Assembly: GCF_028768465.1 (NCBI RefSeq)
Contig: NZ_CP118225.1
Span: 1,655,001 to 1,719,000 of the forward strand
Direction: 5' to 3'
DNA length: 64,000 nucleotides
Source: Rhodopirellula sp. P2
GTDB taxonomy: Bacteria; Planctomycetota; Planctomycetia; Pirellulales; Pirellulaceae
The notes beneath the pieces are model-generated. The model did not search any database. It had not been told where the DNA came from and was given only the letters and a program-made list of their open reading frames with translations. Of this stretch, positions 50,159-59,171 are shown piece after piece (the stretch's first letter is position 1; each line of letters starts with the position of its first letter). The position numbers and the translations under genes are program-made.

Positions 50159-50509
50159 ATGCGCTTTTTCATTGGCACGGCAGCGTTGCTGCTGATTATG
50201 TCCGCTGCCATCGTTGGATGCAGCGAGCCGTCCGACACGGCATCGACTCCTGCAGTAGCCGACCCCGTCGAGGCCACGGCGGTTACGTTTGCGAACACGA
50301 AGTGCCCCATCATGGGTGGCAGTCCGACGGCGGAGCTAACGGTCGAGTATGACGGCAAAACGATCGGCTTTTGTTGCGACGGCTGCCCCGAAAAGTGGGC
50401 CGATCTGAGCGACGACGCGAAGGCGGAGAAGTTCGCCAAGGTGGACGCTCACGCGGGGCACGACCGCGCGGATGGCGACCACGATCACTCAGATCATTCC
50501 CGCGAATAA
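50159..50509 (+). CDS. Lipoprotein with a YHS/TRASH-like metal-binding motif
   Basis: This 116-residue protein has a lipoprotein signal with lipobox IVGC (C21). The mature part contains the Cys pattern KCPIMGGSPTAELTVEYDG and then GFCCDGCPEKW, a treble-clef-like YHS/TRASH motif, and ends in a His/Asp-rich tail (HAGHDRADGDHDHSDHS). It probably binds copper or a similar metal at the envelope. It lies about 100 bases after the Cys-rich protein gene and before the second RND set. Confidence 0.8.
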   Translation: MRFFIGTAALLLIMSAAIVGCSEPSDTASTPAVADPVEATAVTFANTKCPIMGGSPTAELTVEYDGKTIGFCCDGCPEKWADLSDDAKAEKFAKVDAHAGHDRADGDHDHSDHSRE

Positions 50510-50568
50510 GTTCGCAAACGGCTACAGCCTGTAAGGCGTGTTCGATGACGGTTTTGGCGTAACTAACG

Positions 50569-50666
50569 CGTGAACAACAAGTGAGGATCGTTAGCGGTGC
50601 GGCGCAAGCCGCCCGGTGAGGAATCGGAGGGCTCGCGCCCTTCCGCTACGTCACTTGTTGCTCACG
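50569..50666. repeat. 98-bp MITE-like element with 16-bp inverted ends
   Basis: The ends are CGTGAACAACAAGTGA and TCACTTGTTGCTCACG, inverted with one mismatch. Inside are two G/C-rich hairpin sequences (GGTGCGGCGCAAGCCGCC and GGAGGGCTCGCGCCCTTCC). It contains no frame of note and lies between the YHS lipoprotein and the second adaptor gene. No target-site duplication is obvious. Confidence 0.65.
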
Positions 50667-50728
50667 TGGTCTTAAGTCGCGGCCGTTGTTGAACGCCTTT
50701 TGCGAGTTGATCCAACGGGAAATCAATC

Positions 50729-52858
50729 ATGAGTCATCCAGAAACGCAGTCCCAGACTGCGCCGCCGAAACGCACGCTTCGTCAACGACTCGCCGGCCTC
50801 CGCTGGTTGGGCCGAACGATGACGCATGCGCTGGTTCTTTTAGCAACGTTTATCATCGGCATCGCGATGATCGGCGTCGCGCAGCGGCAAGGTTGGATAC
50901 GTAGTGGCGATGGTGTTGCATCCAACGCGACATCGAGCGACAGCGGCGAGACGATTTACACCTGTCCGATGCACCCACAGATTCGTCAAAACGAGCCGGG
51001 CGATTGCCCGATTTGTGCAATGAAGTTGGTGCCGGCGGCGGGTGATGCGGAGGCGGCATCCACCCAGGATCCCTCCGGTGACGAACGGTACATTTGCCCG
51101 ATGATGTGCACGCCTCCCTCGACGGAGCCCGGGCGTTGTCCGGTGTGTGCGATGGAACTGGTCAAGGCAACCGGCGGTGGCGGCGGCGATGGAGTGTCCA
51201 TCACGATCGAGCCGGCGGCACGCCGTTTGATTGGGATTCAAACCGGAGTTGCCGAACTGGGCTCTGTCTCGCAAACGATCCGAACGATCGGTTCGATTGA
51301 CTACGACGAAAGTAAATTGGCCACGATCAGTGCCTATGTCGATGGACGGATCGAAGAACTCTACGCGGACTATGTCGGCGTGCCGGTCGCACAGAACGAT
51401 GACTTGGCGTTGATCTATTCGCCCGATTTGTATTCCGCCCAAGTCGAGTACTTAACGGCGATCCAAGGCACGGGACTGAAGCGGTTAGGTGGAACCACCA
51501 ACTTCGGTGAACTATCGAAACAGAAATTGGTTGAACTGGGTTTGACGGAGGATCAGGTTGCCGAGCTGCGATCTCGCGGCAAGGCGGAAAGCCGCATCCG
51601 CGTTCGATCGCCCATTCAAGGGACCGTCATCGGTAAGTTCGCGGTCGAAGGCGACTACCTCAAAACCGGCGACAAGATTTACCGGATCGCTGATCTGTCG
51701 ACCGTCTGGTTGATGCTGGACTTGTATCCCGACGACGCTGCTCGGGTTCGTTTCGGACAACAAGTCGAAGCCGAAGTCAGTTCGATGCCCGGCGACGTGT
51801 TCACTGGTCGTGTCGCTTTCATTGATCCGACCGTGAATTCGACGACGCGGACCGTGCAAGTTCGCGTCGAGATGCTCAACGCAGACGGAAACCTGAAACC
51901 CGGCGACTACGCGACTGCGCGAGTCTACGTGCCCGCGATTCGGCAGGATCGAATTTACGATCCGGCATTGGCGAACAAATACATCAGCCCAATGCACCCG
52001 CAGATCATTCGCGAAAGCCCCGGTGATTGTCCGATCTGTGGCATGGACTTGATACCCACATCGAAGCTCGGTTACGCCAGCGAGCCGTTGCCGAAACAGC
52101 AAGTCGTCACGGTGCCCCGCGATGCCGTATTGATGACGGGCGAGAACAGTGTCTTGTACGTCGAAACAGAACCCGGTCGGTTTGAAATTCGCCGCGTGTC
52201 GGTCGGCCCCATGACGGACGATCGAGCCGTGATCCTAGAAGGCATGTCGGCGGGCGAAACGGTTGCCACGAACGGCAACTTTTTGATCGACTCGCAAATG
52301 CAGCTTGCCGGTAATCCGTCATTGATGGACCCGAGCAGAGCGGCGACGTATCCGCCCGGCCCGTTGGAATTACCAAGCAGCGAACCGATTGTTTTGGATG
52401 GCGATGGAGCCGAGCAGTTTGATCGCGCTTACGACGCGTACTTTGCCATCCAAAAATCGCTCGCGGCCGATCAAACGCCGTCGCCATCTGAACTGACCAA
52501 GCTGGAAATTGCACTCGGTCAACTCACCGAAGCAGCGAACGTTCCCGATGAAGCCCAAAGTCATCTACAGAACGCCAAGCGATCACTGCAACGGATGAAT
52601 GGATCCATGGAGCTGTTTCGCAAGGCATTTCGTCCCGTCAGTCATGCCATGCTTCGCGCCGCCACGATTGTTCGCGGCAAATCGACCGCAACGAAGTTGG
52701 TTCACATGTATTGCCCGATGGTGCCAGGCGGCGGAGGTGATTGGATGCAGCCGGAAGGTGAACTGGTCAATCCGTACTGGGGCAGCGAAATGCTCTCGTG
52801 CGGCGAAGTCGTTCGAGACATGGCGATAGCGAACCCTGCGAAGACCAAGGATCGCTAG
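50729..52858 (+). CDS. cusB: CusB-like RND adaptor with three heavy-metal-binding domains
   Basis: This 709-residue adaptor has a membrane anchor (about residues 31-50), then two heavy-metal-binding domains of the YTCPMHP...GDCPICAM type (about 77-101 and 121-145). The adaptor core follows (hairpin, lipoyl and beta-barrel, about 158-410). A third such domain (about 418-443) interrupts the core before its last beta domain; its first Cys is Ser (YISPMHP). A helical region and a C-terminal DUF3347-like motif end the protein (661-694, MYCPMVPGGGGDW and LSCGEV). These domains are known to bind Cu(I)/Ag(I). It lies two bases before cusA. Confidence 0.92.
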   Translation: MSHPETQSQTAPPKRTLRQRLAGLRWLGRTMTHALVLLATFIIGIAMIGVAQRQGWIRSGDGVASNATSSDSGETIYTCPMHPQIRQNEPGDCPICAMKLVPAAGDAEAASTQDPSGDERYICPMMCTPPSTEPGRCPVCAMELVKATGGGGGDGVSITIEPAARRLIGIQTGVAELGSVSQTIRTIGSIDYDESKLATISAYVDGRIEELYADYVGVPVAQNDDLALIYSPDLYSAQVEYLTAIQGTGLKRLGGTTNFGELSKQKLVELGLTEDQVAELRSRGKAESRIRVRSPIQGTVIGKFAVEGDYLKTGDKIYRIADLSTVWLMLDLYPDDAARVRFGQQVEAEVSSMPGDVFTGRVAFIDPTVNSTTRTVQVRVEMLNADGNLKPGDYATARVYVPAIRQDRIYDPALANKYISPMHPQIIRESPGDCPICGMDLIPTSKLGYASEPLPKQQVVTVPRDAVLMTGENSVLYVETEPGRFEIRRVSVGPMTDDRAVILEGMSAGETVATNGNFLIDSQMQLAGNPSLMDPSRAATYPPGPLELPSSEPIVLDGDGAEQFDRAYDAYFAIQKSLAADQTPSPSELTKLEIALGQLTEAANVPDEAQSHLQNAKRSLQRMNGSMELFRKAFRPVSHAMLRAATIVRGKSTATKLVHMYCPMVPGGGGDWMQPEGELVNPYWGSEMLSCGEVVRDMAIANPAKTKDR

Positions 52859-52860
52859 CC

Positions 52861-55800
52861 ATGCTGAATTTGATCATCCGTTTTTGCGTGAAAGAGCCGT
52901 TGCTCGTTGTCCTGCTCGCTTTCGCTCTCAGCGTCGGCGGTTGGTTCGCGTTCAAGGCGGTGCCGATCGACGCGATCCCGAACGTGGGTGAGAACCAAGT
53001 CATCGTGCTGACGTCTTGGCCGGGACGCTCCCCGAAGGACATCGAGGATCAAGTCACCTACCCGCTCAGTGTTTCGTTGCTGGCGGTGCCGGGGGCGGAC
53101 TCGGTGCGTGGCAAGAGCATGTTCGGTTACAGCTTCGTGCAGGTGACGTTCAAGGATTCGATCGACTTCTATTGGGCGCGCAGTCGCGTTTCGGAGCAGC
53201 TTGGGACGGCTGCAGCTCAGTTGCCCGAGGGCGTCGTGCCGCAGCTTGGCCCCGACGCGACCGGTCTCGGCCAAGTCTACTACTACACGTTGATTCCACC
53301 GCAGGTGAATGGGGGGCAGTCGCCAGAGGAAGGCATGGGGTTGGACGAGCTTCGCAGCCTGCAAGACTTCGTTGTGAAGTATGAATTGCAAGCCGTCGAG
53401 GGCGTCAGCGAAGTGGCGTCGATCGGTGGTTATGTTCGCCAATACCAGATCGATGTCGACCCTGATAAGTTGCGGTTCCACAATGTGTCGCTCGACAAAT
53501 TGGTGGTGGCAATCAAGGGATCAAATGTCGATGTCGGGGCGAAGACCGTTGAGTCCACCGGAATGGAGTACATCGTCCGCGGCAAGGGCTTCATCGGTGG
53601 CGAGGGCGATCAAGCCAAGGCAATTCGTGACATCGAAGAAACGGTCATTCTGCAACGGGATGGGGTGCCCGTCCGCGTCAGTGATGTCGCCAGCGTCCAA
53701 CTTGGCCCCGACTTTCGCCGCGGTGCGTTGGACTACAACGGCACCGAAGCCGTCGGCGGCGTGGTGGTGATGCGGCACGGTGAGAACCCGAGGGTTGTGA
53801 TCGACCGTGTCAAAGCCAAGATCGCTCAAATCGAGCCGGCGCTCAAAGGGGTACGCATCCACGGCGTCTATGATCGCAGCGGTCTGATCGACGAAACGAT
53901 GGCGACGCTGACGCATGCGTTGCGAGATGAAATTATCATCACGGCCATCATCATCTTGTTGTTTCTGCTTCACATTCGCAGCAGCATCGTCGTTGCGATT
54001 TGCTTGCCCACCGCCGTGCTGATGTCGTTCATTGCGATGCACTTTGTCGGCGTTGGTGCAAACATCATGTCGTTGGCTGGGATCGCGATCGCGATTGGGA
54101 CGATGGTCGACATGGCGATCATCGTTTCAGAGAACATCTATCAACATCTGGCTGAAAGAGAGGGGCAGTTGGGGAGTCAGAGCGAGGGAGAGTCGCAGAG
54201 TCTGGAAGCATCACCGCTTCCAGACTCCTCCACTCCCGCTCGTCTTTCACGTGCCGAAACCACCTACGAAGCAACGGTCGAAGTCGCCCCGGCTGTGGTC
54301 ACGGCCGTGGCAACCACGATTGTTAGTTTTCTGCCGGTGTTCTTTCTCACCGGCCGCGACTATCGACTGTTCTCTCCCTTGGCGTTCACGAAGACCTTCG
54401 CAATTGCCGCCGCGATGATTGCTGCTGTGACGCTCGTTCCCGCGCTGAGTCGCCTGCTACTGCGCAATGCGACGTATCGAAAACCAACGGCCGCGATTGC
54501 CGCAGTGTTTCTCGGCGCGGTGCTGTCGTTGTTGTCGCATTTCTATTGGGGCGATGACGTTGCCAGCTATCTTGGAATTGCCCCTTGGATCGTGACCTGC
54601 GTCGCCGGCGTCAGTGGATTGATCCTCGGTTGGCAGTGGACGCGAGAACGCATTCGACCACTCGAAGCAATTCCGACCAGTCGATTCATTCACTGGGTTT
54701 ACGCGGCGCGGCTTCGCCAGGCACTCCAGCACAAAGTGATCGCTCTATCGTTTCCGCTGATGTTGCTGGTGCTGGGCATCGGTGCCTACGTCGGACTGCC
54801 GACTGTTCTGAAACCGGTCGAGCGGGCGGCAAGTCTTGTCGGGACGGACCTGAACAGTTTGCCGGGTTACGTCGATGCGAAACATGTTTTCACGGGTTTG
54901 CAAAGCGACGACTGGATTGCATTGGACGAAGGAAGTTGGTTCTACATGCCGACCCTGTATCCGGCCGCCAGTTTTTCCCAAGCGATGCAGGTGCTACAAA
55001 CGCAGGACGTGTTGATCGGGCAGATTCCCGAAGTCAAAGACGTGCTTGGGAAAATCGGTCGCGTCGAGTCAGCACTTGATCCCGCTCCTGCTGCGATGGT
55101 CGAAACCTATGTGATGCTCAAGCCGGAAAGCGAATGGCGAGATGGCGTCACCTCGCGAGATGTTTGGGATGAGATCAACCGAGTCGCGACGTTGCCCGGC
55201 GTGACGCCGGCCTCGGCCCTGCAGCCAATCGAAGGCCGCGTCGTGATGTTGCAGTCTGGCATCAAGGCTCCGATGGCAATTCGTGTTTACGGCGACGACC
55301 TTGAAACACTCGCCACCGCAGCGATGGATGTGGCGGGCCAGTTGAAGCAGTCGCCGTACGTCAACGCTGGTACTGTCAACCCGGACATCGTGCTTGGCAA
55401 GCCGTATTTGGAATTCACCGTTGATCGGGAAGCGGCTTCGCGATACGGGATGAACGCCTCCATGGTGAACCAAGTGATTGAGACGGCACTTGGCGGGATG
55501 AATCTGATCAAGACCGTCGAAGGTCGTGAGCGATACCCCGTTCGTTTGCGATACAACCGAGACCTGCGTGAACGCATCGAAGGACTCAAACGCTTGCCGG
55601 TGGTGACTCAGTCGGACGCAGTCGTACCGCTGGAAGAACTCGCCGCGTTGGAAACGACTTGGGGACCGGGTGCGATCAACAGCGAGAACGGCCGGCTGAT
55701 TGCTCACGTTGCTTTCATGACCAACGGAGCGGCCGGAGATTTAGAGTCTGTCGCCGCGATTGAAGAGCAGCTACGCGAGGCCCAGGCATTGCCGTCAAGC

Positions 55801-56481
55801 AACGCGAATCATCTCGCGCTTCCCACAGGTTACTCGCTTGAATCAGTCGGCAGTTTTCGCAACCAGATCGAAGCCAACCGCCGGCTGATGTGGATCATTC
55901 CTTTGGTCATGTCGATCAACCTTCTGCTGATCTACATGGGGTTTCGCAACCTGCCGATTTCTTTGGCCGTGTTCTCTGGGATCCCCGTCGCATTTGCGGG
56001 CGGGATGATCCTGGTCGCGTGGATGCAGGTCGAACTGAACACCGCCGTGTGGGTCGGGTTCATCGCGTTGTTTGGGCTTGCCGTTGACGACGGTGTTGTG
56101 ATGGCAACTTACATCCATCAATTGTTGCGGCAGCGAAAAATTGAGAGCGTCGAAGATATCCGCAACACGGTCTACGAAGCAGGGCTGAAACGCATTCGTC
56201 CCTGCATGATGACCACCGTCACGACACTCGCCGCATTGATTCCCGTGATGATCGCGACGGGCCGTGGAGCCGATGTGGCGCGAGCCATGGCGATCCCTGT
56301 GTTTGGCGGAATGCTTGTTGAGCCGTTCACGTCATTCATTGTGCCGACGCTGTATTGCAGCTACCTCGAACTGAAAATACGTTTTGGAATGCAGGACGAA
56401 TTGTGGAAGGGCGTCGAGGAGATGCCTGCTGAGAAACTTCTGAACGTGCGTGTTCAGAGACAACCCATTACTGAAAGGTGA
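52861..56481 (+). CDS. cusA: CusA-like Cu/Ag RND efflux pump, system 2
   Basis: This 1,206-residue pump starts at ATG 52861 (MLNLIIRFCVKEP), directly after the adaptor stop. The TM4 motif is AIGTMVDMAIIVSENIYQHL, as in Cu/Ag-type HME pumps, and TWGPGAINSENG and LGGMNLIKTVEGRERYPV are CusA-like. Methionine-rich positions typical of CusA are present in the porter region. The TM4-TM5 loop has a 30-residue polar insert (about 434-463, GQLGSQSEGESQSLEASPL) whose DNA resembles the OMF insert. About 65 residues with two extra hydrophobic helices (about 539-606) are inserted between TM6 and TM7. Substrate: Cu(I)/Ag(I), by family and context. Confidence 0.93.
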   Translation: MLNLIIRFCVKEPLLVVLLAFALSVGGWFAFKAVPIDAIPNVGENQVIVLTSWPGRSPKDIEDQVTYPLSVSLLAVPGADSVRGKSMFGYSFVQVTFKDSIDFYWARSRVSEQLGTAAAQLPEGVVPQLGPDATGLGQVYYYTLIPPQVNGGQSPEEGMGLDELRSLQDFVVKYELQAVEGVSEVASIGGYVRQYQIDVDPDKLRFHNVSLDKLVVAIKGSNVDVGAKTVESTGMEYIVRGKGFIGGEGDQAKAIRDIEETVILQRDGVPVRVSDVASVQLGPDFRRGALDYNGTEAVGGVVVMRHGENPRVVIDRVKAKIAQIEPALKGVRIHGVYDRSGLIDETMATLTHALRDEIIITAIIILLFLLHIRSSIVVAICLPTAVLMSFIAMHFVGVGANIMSLAGIAIAIGTMVDMAIIVSENIYQHLAEREGQLGSQSEGESQSLEASPLPDSSTPARLSRAETTYEATVEVAPAVVTAVATTIVSFLPVFFLTGRDYRLFSPLAFTKTFAIAAAMIAAVTLVPALSRLLLRNATYRKPTAAIAAVFLGAVLSLLSHFYWGDDVASYLGIAPWIVTCVAGVSGLILGWQWTRERIRPLEAIPTSRFIHWVYAARLRQALQHKVIALSFPLMLLVLGIGAYVGLPTVLKPVERAASLVGTDLNSLPGYVDAKHVFTGLQSDDWIALDEGSWFYMPTLYPAASFSQAMQVLQTQDVLIGQIPEVKDVLGKIGRVESALDPAPAAMVETYVMLKPESEWRDGVTSRDVWDEINRVATLPGVTPASALQPIEGRVVMLQSGIKAPMAIRVYGDDLETLATAAMDVAGQLKQSPYVNAGTVNPDIVLGKPYLEFTVDREAASRYGMNASMVNQVIETALGGMNLIKTVEGRERYPVRLRYNRDLRERIEGLKRLPVVTQSDAVVPLEELAALETTWGPGAINSENGRLIAHVAFMTNGAAGDLESVAAIEEQLREAQALPSSNANHLALPTGYSLESVGSFRNQIEANRRLMWIIPLVMSINLLLIYMGFRNLPISLAVFSGIPVAFAGGMILVAWMQVELNTAVWVGFIALFGLAVDDGVVMATYIHQLLRQRKIESVEDIRNTVYEAGLKRIRPCMMTTVTTLAALIPVMIATGRGADVARAMAIPVFGGMLVEPFTSFIVPTLYCSYLELKIRFGMQDELWKGVEEMPAEKLLNVRVQRQPITER

Positions 56482-56486
56482 AATCG

Positions 56487-57599
56487 ATGAAACGAATATT
56501 TGCGACAGGAATGCTTGCCGTTTTGACGTTCTCGGCCTCGTTGTCGATCAACGCGGAAGAAAAAGTGATTGCACCGGCAGCACCTCGCACGGTGGCAGGC
56601 CCCCACGGAGGAACGCTCCGCCAAATCGACGGTTTGCAAGCGGAAACAATTGTGACCGACGCCGGAATCCGAGTTCACTTGTTCGATCGAGACGCCAACC
56701 CTATCAGCAACGCGGGCAGTCGCGGGGTGGCGGCGGTACGTGTCGCAGGAGGTGCGAAACGCTACCGATACGACTTGATGCCCGATGAAACGGGGGGACT
56801 GACCGCACGCATCAACTTAGCCCCGATTGCTGGGCGCCCGTTGACAATCGACGTTCAATTGGTGGGTGTCAGCGGAAGGAACGCGACCAACGTCGTGTAC
56901 ACCGAAGTGGCCTCGGTGCCGCTGAATGAATTGCAACTTGCTGCCGCCGCGATCGCTCGCCAGAAGACGTGTCCGGTTTCCGGCAAACCGCTCGGCAGCA
57001 TGGGCGACCCGGTCGCAGTCTCCACTGGCGATCAACGAGTCTTTGTCTGCTGTGCCGGTTGCGTTGATGCCGTCAAGGCAAACCCAGGCAAGTATGCCAG
57101 CGGCAAGCCGACCGTCGAGATCGCAACGGTCGCCGCCGGCGACGCCGCTCTCATTGCAAAACAATCGACTTGTCCCGTGATGGACGAGCCACTGGGAAGC
57201 ATGGGGCAACCCGTCAAGCTGTTGGTGGCTGGCAAGCCGCTGTTTCTGTGTTGCAAAGGCTGTGTGAAGAAGGTGCAAGCCGAACCGGCGAAGTACTTCA
57301 CGATGATCGATGGGGAGAAGCCAGCTGGTAGTGGCCCAACCGTTGCCGGCGGAACCGATGCGGTTCGGCCTGGCGTGTTCAAAGCCACGGCTGCCGACAA
57401 GCCATTCATTGCCGCGCAAAAGAGGTGCCCCGTCATGGACGAAGCACTCGACGCGATGGGCGGACCGTACCAAGTCAACGCGGCCGGCAAAGCGATCTAT
57501 ATCTGCTGCCCTGGTTGCGCGAAGAAGATTGCAGCAGAACCGGAGAAGTACTTGGGGATGTTGAACTCACAAGGTGTTGAGGCACCGGTAATCAAGTAA
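56487..57599 (+). CDS. Exported protein with three TRASH/YHS-like metal-binding repeats
   Basis: This 370-residue protein has a signal peptide (about residues 1-22), a beta-rich domain (about 35-150), then three repeats of a Cys motif, CPV-x4-PLGSMG...C-C-x-G-C, at about 162-205, 229-272 and 314-357. Each repeat keeps four cysteines and an EPAKY-type end, and would bind one soft metal ion. It starts five bases after cusA with a good ribosome site (AAAGGTGA). It probably acts as a periplasmic metal trap or chaperone for the pump. The GGGAGTG/CACTCCC hairpin right after the stop could be a terminator but lacks a T-run. Confidence 0.85.
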   Translation: MKRIFATGMLAVLTFSASLSINAEEKVIAPAAPRTVAGPHGGTLRQIDGLQAETIVTDAGIRVHLFDRDANPISNAGSRGVAAVRVAGGAKRYRYDLMPDETGGLTARINLAPIAGRPLTIDVQLVGVSGRNATNVVYTEVASVPLNELQLAAAAIARQKTCPVSGKPLGSMGDPVAVSTGDQRVFVCCAGCVDAVKANPGKYASGKPTVEIATVAAGDAALIAKQSTCPVMDEPLGSMGQPVKLLVAGKPLFLCCKGCVKKVQAEPAKYFTMIDGEKPAGSGPTVAGGTDAVRPGVFKATAADKPFIAAQKRCPVMDEALDAMGGPYQVNAAGKAIYICCPGCAKKIAAEPEKYLGMLNSQGVEAPVIK

Positions 57600-57705
57600 G
57601 GGAGTGTTTGCTCTCCCTCACTCCCAATCCCTTCTTTGCGGGGGTGGTGTCCGGTCCGATTCGATGCTCCGGCTTCGATGACGCCACACGCCACCCCTGC
57701 CTTTT

Positions 57706-57984
57706 TCACTTTCTGTACTTGCGGAAGATCGTCATCACCTCGTCGAGCTTCGCTTGACGTTCAGCGTCGCTCCCGCTTTCCATCGCTTCGCGGACGCAGC
57801 GATTCAGATGCTGGTCCAGTACGATTTCGCCGACGCGGTGCAAGGCACCCGTTGCGGCTGATAGCTGCATCAGGATATCGACGCAGTACTCGTCTGCTTC
57901 GATCATACGACGAACCGCCTCCACTTGGCCGTTGATGCGGCTGAGCCGATGGGCGAGCTTCTTTTTCTCGTCGGCGGAGAGCAT
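57706..57984 (-). CDS. csoR: CsoR-type copper-sensing repressor
   Basis: This 92-residue all-helical repressor of the CsoR/RcnR family has the Cu(I) triad C34-H59-C63 (EYCVDIL, DQHLNRC), and lacks the N-terminal His of nickel/cobalt RcnR, so Cu(I) is the expected ligand. It also has the family's RINGQVEAVRRMIE. It is on the opposite strand to the efflux genes and is not preceded by an obvious copy of the predicted operator, so it may not be autoregulated. It is the only regulator in the cluster and the natural candidate to bind the four ATACCCC-N5-GGTAT palindromes. Confidence 0.9.
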   Translation of the reverse strand: MLSADEKKKLAHRLSRINGQVEAVRRMIEADEYCVDILMQLSAATGALHRVGEIVLDQHLNRCVREAMESGSDAERQAKLDEVMTIFRKYRK

Positions 57985-58284
57985 TCGGGGACTTTGGGGC
58001 GAATTCGGATCACGTGATCGGGCATTTTACTCTGCAAAGGGTCCCGCCGTTAGACCGCTTCACATCATCCTTTTGGGTGCCGACCGGGAGGCATCTGGAT
58101 CGCCACAGTGACGCAGGAATTCCGGGGAGACTGCTCCACTTTGCGAGTCGTGGTCGTTGTCCGTCACTCAATCACGACCAGTCGTCAGGGGGGCTGTGCT
58201 CTCGGTCCCCCACGTCACCTTTTTTTCGCCAGGCAAGTCTTCGTTACCATCAGCCAGCGATCGATTTGGATAGAAGATGTTTGG
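57985..58284. other. Gap between csoR and broken GxxExxY gene
   Basis: 300 bases with no gene. Short runs of C/G and T-rich blocks only. I see no operator matching the ATACCCC-N5-GGTAT pattern. Confidence 0.5.
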
Positions 58285-59114
58285 TTAGAAAATGTGGTGG
58301 AGGCTCGGTCGAGGACGATCTTCTAACCTCCCATTTTTTAACCTTGTTCCTCCAGTCGATTCGATTCGCACGAGATCTGGTGTGACGTTGATCCAGTGAA
58401 AATGTTTCAATCGAGCGGTTTGACGCATGCGGTTCAGGTGGGTTCGGTAGTTGGCTTGTCCGGTTTCCAACGCGGTCACGACAAAGGCTTCGTTCTCAGC
58501 GGAAAAATTGAACCGCTGAAAGACGTCCCGATCTGCCCAGACTCGCCTCCGTTCGGTTCGACCAATGTTAGAAATGAGGCATTCCGTGTAGAGCGTGTTG
58601 GACAACTTGGTGACCAGGTCTCGCAGCATCTCGATCGTAACTTCATGCAGTTCCGTCGGGCCTCGATAGTCGACTGCATCGATCTCAAGGGTTCACCTTT
58701 TGCTCAGTGTGTCGGCGCAGTTGACGAATTTTGATTCGACCTTGTGGGGCGAAAGTTGACGATTTCTGCCCGAGTTGCATTCAACAGGCGAAGGTAGTTC
58801 AGGACTTGGCCAATGTGTGCTTTCTCGATCGCGGCGACTGTCTTGAATTCATAGAGCCCGGACTCGTTGACGACCAGATCGAGGCGATACGTTTTGGAGA
58901 ATGTGCCGAACGAGACGGTCAGTGCGACTTCACGCGTGGATGACGAAAGCTTGTCCAGGATTCGGTTGTGCATCTCGGCCTGGTAGATTGTCTCATCCCA
59001 GTGACAGCCGCATTCGTTGTGTACCTCGAACGCGACTTCCATCACTTGGTAGTCGAGCTTGCCAAATCCTTCGCTCGTCAGGGGCGTTAGGTCGATGGGG
59101 CAGTGGACGGGCAT
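58285..59114 (-). pseudogene. Broken GxxExxY (PD-(D/E)xK-like) protein gene
   Basis: The 5' part (59114 to about 58730) encodes DYQVMEVAFEVHNECG, DETIYQAEMHNRI and YEFKTVAAIEKAHIGQVLNY, the GxxExxY family pattern with the C-terminal nuclease-like core. At about 58752 one base is missing in a C-run (CGCCCCAC): the true frame continues with PHKVESKFVNCADTL, then meets an in-frame TGA near 58703. A second open segment (58629-58285) encodes the helical C-terminal part (LTKLSNTLYTEC, ARLKHFHWINV). Two lesions make it a likely pseudogene. GxxExxY proteins are of unknown function. Confidence 0.65.
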
Positions 59115-59171
59115 GAGATCGCCGGCAGTGGGTTTGGTTAGAAGGTGTGGCCGAGGCTGCGACAACTCGAT

